Below the pieces are notes generated by a model. It was not told the origin of the DNA. It worked only from the letters and a program-made list of their open reading frames with translations, and searched no databases. 64,000 nucleotides of DNA. Source: Isoetes taiwanensis. Lineage: Eukaryota > Streptophyta > Lycopodiopsida > Isoetales > Isoetaceae. This document shows, piece after piece, positions 57,501 to 64,000 of the stretch. Each line of letters starts with the position of its first letter. Positions within the stretch are counted from its first letter, which is position 1. A program made the translations under genes and the position numbers. The DNA is taken from positions 37,115,107-37,179,106 of the forward strand of contig JAJEKV010000002.1 of the NCBI GenBank assembly GCA_021234155.1, given 5' to 3'.

Positions 57501-57971
57501 TGCCCCTTCAAACAACAAAGGATCGTCTTTTAACTAAATAAAGCACTTCAAGGGAGAACAAATGCCCAAAACTAGAGAGATCATATTTTGGCTGGAGTCA
57601 ATCTCATTCTTCCACAACTTCAGATTCATCCTTTGCACATGAGAAATATGTCCAACTAACAAAACCCGAAAGCTGATTTGCCGGTTCTAAAATACCGGAA
57701 CCCTAATGCCGGAATTCTTTTACGGAGACCAACCTACAACAGCGGCTCTACACACGATTGTTCCGCCGCCACGTTAATCGCCGCTTGGTGGAAGTAGAAC
57801 TGATGGTAGGAAGTGATGATTTTATTTAGCATATATTTTTGTAGTTTAAAATGTTACTTGAACCAAGGATGCCTCTATAAAGTGGTAGGTGATGCTTATG
57901 TCTCTCCGTGGATAATATGGATTCTCCTTTGACGCTATCAAATTCCTTTTCCTTTTGGCCCTCTTCCTATT
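57501..57971. other. GID4 5' leader and promoter area
   Basis: Contains the leader of GID4 up to about 57780 by inference. No TATA box or motif could be fixed. Confidence 0.4.
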
Positions 57972-58097
57972 AATATGTATAGGGGAAAGGAAAATGGGAC
58001 TCCATTCTGGCACGGAGGGAGGGGTCCTGTGACCGGCGGCAGCCGGGAGCGGGTCTCCCGCAGTGTCAGAATGGAGGACCATTTTTCTTTCCCCTAC
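57972..58097. mobile_element. Hairpin MITE, about 125 bases
   Basis: The left arm TAGGGGAAAGGAAAATGG...CTCCATTCTG and the right arm, inverted, GTAGGGGAAAGAAAAATGG...CTCCATTCTG pair over some 33 bases. The GC-rich loop contains CGGCGGCAGCCGGGAGCGGG. It lies directly next to the tail of the LINE at 58098. Confidence 0.75.
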
Positions 58098-61000
58098 AAA
58101 ATAGAATAGAATAGAATAGAATAGGTTTTTTACCACGGAGACCAATTGGCCTATGGGACCCAAACAAAAAGAGAGCAGCAAGCGTATTACTGACAGGATT
58201 AAAAAACCCCCGCCCCGAAGGGTTTTCGAGGGAAAAACCTTAGCAATAATAAGCATGCTGGCACACTGTACAATTGCATAGGACAGTTCAATATCGTCCC
58301 GTAGGATACAAACGAGTCCGTGCATCCATAACCTCCTGGAGGTATGACCCCAACAATCCCACTGATGCTGTAGTCAATAACTGATGCAACGGCTGGCCAG
58401 GCACTAGTAATCGAACATATCGCTCTGGGATGTGGGCAAATCTTTGCCGGGCGATCCGAGGGTATGACATTCATCCTCAATCGCGCCCGGTGGCAACATC
58501 GGCAAAGCCTTTGTTCTCGTGGTTCCCGGAGCCCAACGCCTGCTTCAATGCGGAGCTGATGTGCACCCTAATGGAAGCTATAAGTCCAAGGCTTCATGGG
58601 CAACCGGGTGTACAAAAATCATCGGTGTGGGCCTCTTGTGAGCCTAGGATTGACTTGTCACGATAGTGTGCCGCCTTAACATGCGTCGAGCCTCCAGATC
58701 CCGTGAGCTTATGAAGAAAGTAGCATCTAGGTACGCTTTAAGTGCCTCATGATCTTTCTTTGTCCCGACTGGACGCATCTGCTTGCCCCGCACACCCTAG
58801 CGCGAGAACCACCGAGCTTTGCTAGTCTTTCCAGCCAGGATTTCGGTGTTGGGGACCCATCGCCGCGGGCCAAAGCAAGGTGGGGCAAGCGGTATCAGCC
58901 ATAGCGACCACCTTTTGGAAGTAAACGACATGGCGTTCCAATGCAGCCCGCTGAAGGGTAGAAAGCCCGCCTCCTCGGATAGGATCCGTACGAATCGCGG
59001 ACTTCACCCCCGTGGCCCGTGCTAAGAAGGCCTTCCGCACTCGCCGAGGTCATTCCGTGTGTTGAGAGATATCACCGGACCCCACACTTCCGCCCCATAC
59101 AAAAGGACCGCTCAACCAAGGCCCAAAACAAATGTGACCGGTGGCCCCTGTGCATACAACTCGCTTTGTGGGTCATTTGTTCCCGCATGGCATACGATTT
59201 TCCAACCCGCCGCGACCCGCAACCCGATAGCTGCATCCCAATGAGTGGTAGTTGAGAACTCAATCCCCAAGTACTTGTAGGTCGGAGCCACCTCTACCTC
59301 CCCGCCCCCCATAAGTGAATGTGGGAAGCCTTGGTCGACGGGATGATGCAACTAGCAAAGACCCTAGTTTTGGCCAAGTTAACTCGCATGCCGCTGAATT
59401 GGCAAAAGTGTCAAGAGCATCCAGTGACGCTGTATGTCCTCCTCGAGTATAGGCCATGAGGTTGACATCGCCAAGATATATAAGTTGCCGGATTGTGTGA
59501 TGCATGAGATGTGCTACCGCACCTCCATGTTCGAGAGCCAATCTTCCAATTGATCAATGTATAGGCCAAAGAGTGTGGGGAGAGGGGCAACTCGACGCGA
59601 CTCCAATGCTACCGACACCGGCCGTGGTTGCCGATGTGATACGGCCCGAGCATGCCTCATACAAATACCGATAAACCGCATTCTCGCAAGTCCGGGGGGT
59701 CCCCACCGCCGCCGCATCTATCCCATAGCTTGTTGCGGGTAATCGTGGTCGAACGCTTTTGCAAAATCCACGAAAACAACAAGACAAAGCTTCTCGCCGG
59801 CGATTCCCGCTATCTTCAATCAATGTGCGCAGAGTGAAGATATGATCAATGGTGGAATGTCCGGGCCGGAAACCCGCCTCGTAAAGAGCTCGCACCTCCG
59901 CTTCCTCCGCCCATATTGTCACCACGCTCAAGGATGCCACCAACAGTTTTGCAAAGAGAGAGCTGACCAATAGTACGGGTAGTTGGTCGGGCATTGAGGG
60001 TCCCCTCGCTTTGTATATGGGCACCGCCTCTACTAGTGGTCCATTATGAGGGAAGCCTTCTCGCAATGCTTTATTGAACAATGCCATGAGGACAGTGCAC
60101 CGCTGGAGGCCCAAACCCATTTCGTAAGTTCTCGGCGCATGCCATCTAAATCTGGCCGCCTTCCCATTAGCTAGACGTCAGAGGGCCCATGATGACATCC
60201 CCATCCGGTGATAACCGTGAGCCATGCCTATCTGTGGAGGGATCGGTGCCCGCCCCCAGCTGGTTGTAAAACCGCTGTGCAAAATCTGCACCCATTGCTC
60301 CGAGGTGATGTTCCCCGTGGGTCATGCGTGCTTGCTCAAGACCCTTCTCCGTAATGTCCCGGGTGCCGGTCCGTGAGACCAAACATCCAAGGTCTCGATG
60401 CTCGCGAGGTATCCGCCTTCTTGTTCTTGAGAAAGGAGCGTATTGACCGACCGCCAGTGGGCGGAGATGGGATCGACTTGCCTGGAGTGTGCTTGAGCTC
60501 CCGACATTCATCATCAAACCATCTATTGCGGGGAAGGTGGTAGTGCCCTCGAGGTTCGCCGTGAGCGCCCTCCCCCAGCATCTTTCTCAACGGCCGGCGA
60601 TGGATCACCGAGCGCATTGCTCTTGAAGTGTGGGAGTTGCAAAGAGTCCCCGCCGATCATGCTCAAGCAACCGAGCATAGGTCCATGCACGGCCATAGTC
60701 CAAAGCGAACTGGGGGCACGGTGTGTTGAGGTAGTAGATGCACGGGAGCCTTCCAGTGGAGATGCATGAACAGGGGCCGGTGGTCCGAAGTCTACTTCCT
60801 CGCCCCGAGTGTTCCATCCCGATGGAAAATGAGTAACCAGTGTAGATCCCGCTCTCAACCAGCCAGATAATCCACCACACCGAGCCGCCTCTTGGTTCTC
60901 CCCGCCTACAAGTGCAAAGAAATTGGAAGACGGCCATTGTGCCAACCCATTACAAATAACCGTGTCAAAGATGCTACCCAACAACAACAATCGCTCGCCA

Positions 61001-61567
61001 TAGCGCCAAATATGGCTGCTGCCCGGATATCCTTGACCAAGCCACCTCTGCGGGTTCAACCGCAAGACGCCCTTCCGCCAGGGGCTCAAATTTTGGAACC
61101 TTTGCCTCGTATGCGTGCATTAAAGTCGCCAACAACATAATCCTGCCTAACCGCTTGTGCCGCCAGATGTCATCATATAGATCGATATAGGGCTCCAAAT
61201 GATCCACATCCAAATGAGTGTTATAAAAGTTGCTTTCTAAGATGTGGAAAGTAGCATGTCGCTATGAGAAGAGTGTCGCCATCGCCATGCCGCCGCACTC
61301 GCACCCACAAGTAGCGATTGTACTGCAATCTGCTTTTGTGCAACGAGACCGAAAGTGCCTCAAGGTTGCACGGTAGAGTAGCAGCAACCCCGCCATGCCC
61401 TCGCTTTTCGTGCACTCATTGAACACCGAAATGCATAGCCCGAGGTCCTGTGAATTGCGGTTCTCGCGATGCTCCCATGTTTCCATGAGGAAAATGAGAT
61501 CCATATCCGGTGCAATAGCGCCAGACTCTCGCCGCCAGGGGAAGTCTCGGCAGTTCCAAGACACCAT
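58098..61567 (-). pseudogene. GC-rich LINE ORF2 (endonuclease, RT, C-terminal domain), decayed
   Basis: On the minus strand ORF2 starts near 61567 with MVSWNCRDFPWRRESG and MDLIFLMETWEHREN, the endonuclease. Further parts read DVDHLEPYIDLYDDIWRHKR (about 61200). Reverse transcriptase blocks follow: VPIYKARGPSMPDQLPVLLV near 60040, LYEAGFRPGHSTIDHIFTLR near 59880, LPTLFGLYIDQLEDWLSNME near 59560 and TYKYLGIEFSTTTHWDA near 59260. The C-terminus ends LLGSYLQEVMDARTRLYPTG at 58288. There are many shifts and stops, often with short losses. The 3' end has AAAAAACC followed by ATTCT units (58110-58123 on the plus strand as AGAAT). It is visibly more GC-rich than its surroundings, so plus-strand open frames here are shadows. 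Confidence 0.88.
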
Positions 61568-62830
61568 CCGGAGGCACAGCCCTATTTGTTGGCATTCGAT
61601 GTGATGCTCGATGATCCGCCCGGGCTGTGGGGAGCAGCGGGCGCTGGAGCAAGCAAATCGGAGCGGCGGGAGCGTGGGATGCAAAGAGGTAACGGCAAGA
61701 GCAAAGAAGCAGCCAGGGTGGCGCCAGCCCCGACGCATTGCCTCGGCAACCTCAGCAGGCACCGGCCTGAAAATGCGAAGCTTGCCCCGGACAAGGCCCC
61801 GCAGCCCCTCTACGACCTGATGTCCCCGACTGGGCCAATTTACCCGGCCGGACTCATTAGCTTGCATCGGGTGAGATCCTGGTCGACATTACAAGCATGT
61901 GTCCCCTTCACCGCATATTCGACGCAGATGGCCTCACGCCCTCGCGATGTCCGCCAATCGCGGAAGGTGACAACGCTACGGCGACCAGACGCTGAGTCCT
62001 GCTACGGCTTGCTCTAGCAATGTGTACCATGGTTGGGAATGCCATTCGAGATAGGATCTCATCCCTCGATGCTTTGGTGAGATCTTCCCCTCGCCTCCCC
62101 GCCCCCTCCGAGTCCACGCACCACCACATTATGGCGCCGACGCTCGCCCCCGCCGCTTCACCGAGTCGAGGGCAACGCAAGTGCTCCAAAGCAGGACGCC
62201 TGCTATGGAGGTGTGGCTGCTCACAACGAGGGACGGTGTGGTGTGCAAGATGGAGGAGGTGGTGTCGGGCCCCCTATTTGGCTTAATTGTGGGCTGGGGC
62301 ACGCGGCGCTTGGGTCAACCACGCAGCGGCCTCTACCGCCGAGTCGGAGCCTAGCTCCTGTTGGAATCTCTGCTGCTTGGCCAACTCATTTGTGCAAGGT
62401 CAGCAGTGTTCATGAAACCTCAAAGATGGAGGCCGGCCGCCTCACCGGGCAATGGTTGCTTTGAGCCTCCCGGATCTCCCCGATCTTGTGTCTCAACCCT
62501 ACTCTGCAGGGTTCTTAGCTCTACCTGGCTGGCTTCGACGATGGCTCGGACATTTCCTATCACGGTGGCATACCCCTCATCTTCTGACTTGAGGCGGGAA
62601 ATAGTTGCCATTGTATCCTGCTCAACACCCTGCTTGTCGCATGCCATAGTCTCCATGGTGGTGAGGAGGGAATCCACGCGAGCTCGCAAGTCGGCAAGGC
62701 CATGCTTATCCTGTTGCCACACAAGGAAGGCAGAGAAGGCGACAGATCTCGCGTATTAGCCTGGGGAAGAACACAAGGAAGGCAGAGAAGGCGACAGGTC
62801 CCGCGTATTTTCAATGTGCTAGAACCTGGG
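61568..62830 (-). pseudogene. GC-rich LINE ORF1 and linker, decayed
   Basis: A minus-strand frame at 62722-62420 contains LADLRARVDSLLTTMETMA and DEGYATVIGNVRAIVEASQV, a heptad pattern as in coiled-coil ORF1 proteins of LINEs. No RRM or zinc knuckle is readable. The stretch down to 61568 is GC-rich, with broken frames. The ORF1 role is inferred from position upstream of the endonuclease. Confidence 0.55.
62718..62812. repeat. 52-base tandem repeat, two copies
   Basis: ACACAAGGAAGGCAGAGAAG, followed by GCGACAG(A/G)TC(T/C)CGCGTATT, occurs twice in a row at the LINE ORF1 start. Confidence 0.85.
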
Positions 62831-62869
62831 GCATCTTATTGGCGCGCCATGGGTCGCCTTGATAGGATA

Positions 62870-63375
62870 CAGAGAGAGAAAGAAGGCTAGAGAGATAGTG
62901 GGAGAAAGAAGGCTAGAGAGATAGTGGAAAAAGGGAGAGAAAGAAGGTAAGGGAAGGCTAGAGAGAGGAACTGAGGTAGAGAGAGAAAGTGAGCTAGGTG
63001 CTAGAGAGAGAATGTAGAGAGAGAAAGAAGGCTAGAGAGATAGTGGGAGAAAGAAGGCTAGAGAGATAGTGGAAAAAGGGAGAGAAAGAAGGTAAGAGAA
63101 GGCTAGAGAGAGGAACTGAGGTAGAGAGAGAAAGTGAGCTAGGCGCTAGAGAGAGAATGTGAACAAGGCGCTAGAGAGAGAATGTGAACAAGGAAGAAAA
63201 CATAGGCTTGGCGCTAGAGAGAGAATGTGAACAAGGCGCTGGAGAGAGAAGAGAAGGCGTTAGAGAGCGTTTGTTGCAAAAGACGCCTTGGGGAGAGAAT
63301 ATGAACAAGGCGCTGGAGAGAGAAGAGAAGGCGCTAGAGAGCGTTTGTTGCAAAAGACGCCTTGGGGAGAAATTT
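62870..63375. repeat. GA-rich nested tandem repeats at the LINE 5' end
   Basis: A unit of about 145 bases (AGAAGGCTAGAGAGATAGTG and on) is present twice from about 62876. It is followed by several 31-base units (GCGCTAGAGAGAGAATGTGA) up to about 63235. Then come two copies of a 74-base unit containing GTTTGTTGCAAAAGACGCC (to about 63370). Repeated 5' units are known as promoters in some LINEs. That use here is a guess. Confidence 0.8.
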
Positions 63376-64000
63376 TTTTGCAGCATGGCAGATTTTTGAA
63401 GCAGGTTTGTGATTTTTGAGTCAAACAATACGCCCTAAGACGCAGTTCAATGATTCTTGACTTAGCCGCTTCAATTTCTCTGGTTTTTTTTTTGTTCTGT
63501 TCAGGTTTGCCCTGTTTTTTTTTACCTTGTCACGAACAGACATTAGTAGGCACTTTAGTTTGCTTCGTGAGGCTAGCAATACTGCCTAAAATGCCACAGA
63601 AGCTTCAGCACTGGATTTGAAGAACACTGGATTTATACAAAGGATTTGAAGAGTTTGCCATAGATGCACTTGATTCATCCAGGGACCTAAAAATACAGTT
63701 CAAATCTGGCAATAAAATTCGGGTCTGGATATATTTGAAGAGTTTTAGGTCTTATTTGAGTGCCTGATTTGATCTGAGAACAGAGGTTCAACCGGCTTGT
63801 AACCGGGAGGCCGGAATCGCAGACCCAAGTTCTATTCGGTGATGGAGGCAGATCCACGTGGTAGCAGTAGATTGCACCAATGCCAAAAATTTCAACCCAA
63901 CTTCTATTTTGTATATAGACTTGAAGCACTTTCCAGTTCTTTCTAAATTTGTGCCTTTAGTCGCTTCTTAGATTACCAAATAGTTATTGTTTCAATCTTC
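63376..64000. other. No gene seen
   Basis: AT-richer sequence beyond the LINE 5' repeats, with no coding signal or repeat that I can support. Confidence 0.4.

Noticed and set aside
57846..58325. 159-aa minus-strand frame
   Set aside because: It runs across a MITE, the LINE tail and the LINE C-terminus, so it has no unity.
61469..62017. 182-aa plus-strand frame
   Set aside because: It is an antisense shadow in GC-rich LINE DNA; the minus strand carries the endonuclease motifs.
1..64000. tRNA or rRNA genes
   Set aside because: I saw none that I could support by eye; the tRNA-like matches at 19757 and 26129 are retroelement primer sites.

Overview
The window is nuclear DNA of a land plant with a large, transposon-rich genome. 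Evidence is a plastid-type polyphenol oxidase with thylakoid-targeting features, a spliced plant-type GID4 gene, PPR remnants, chromovirus-type Ty3/gypsy elements, plant hAT and Harbinger-like elements, and several non-LTR (LINE) families. A decayed N4/N6-type DNA methyltransferase gene and the LINE style hint at a seed-free plant (fern, lycophyte or bryophyte). That placement is inference, not proof.

Layout. 1-2764: a LINE on the minus strand, with ORF1 open and ORF2 cut by the window edge; the ORFs meet at a TAATG stop/start overlap. 3485-5262: a decayed hAT transposase. 5725-11932: a LINE 3' end, a hairpin element, a decayed chromovirus with an LTR, a large foldback element and a second LTR piece. 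11933-19447: a 7.5 kb element with matching ends and long inverted arrays of short repeats. 19448-22748: an LTR end, a primer-binding site, and a degenerate reading frame ending in a histone H3 domain. 23265-26145: LINE and gypsy gag remains. 27404-31589: a two-exon zinc-finger gene. 33207-40125: a polyphenol oxidase gene with a tandem duplication and two pseudogene pieces. 41476-48101: LINE fragments, a PPR fragment and an intron-containing methyltransferase pseudogene cut short by a LINE. 48410-54096: a LINE split by a 4 kb element that carries an array of hairpins. 55354-57500: an intact seven-exon GID4 gene. 58098-63370: a decayed GC-rich LINE with a repeat-rich 5' end.

Only three genes look able to make a host protein: GID4, polyphenol oxidase and the zinc-finger gene. 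GID4 would be the substrate receptor of a GID/CTLH ubiquitin ligase. Polyphenol oxidase would be a copper enzyme of the thylakoid lumen. The zinc-finger protein is of unknown role. They show no operon-like link. Almost everything else is nested mobile DNA, and the nesting order can often be read from the sequence.
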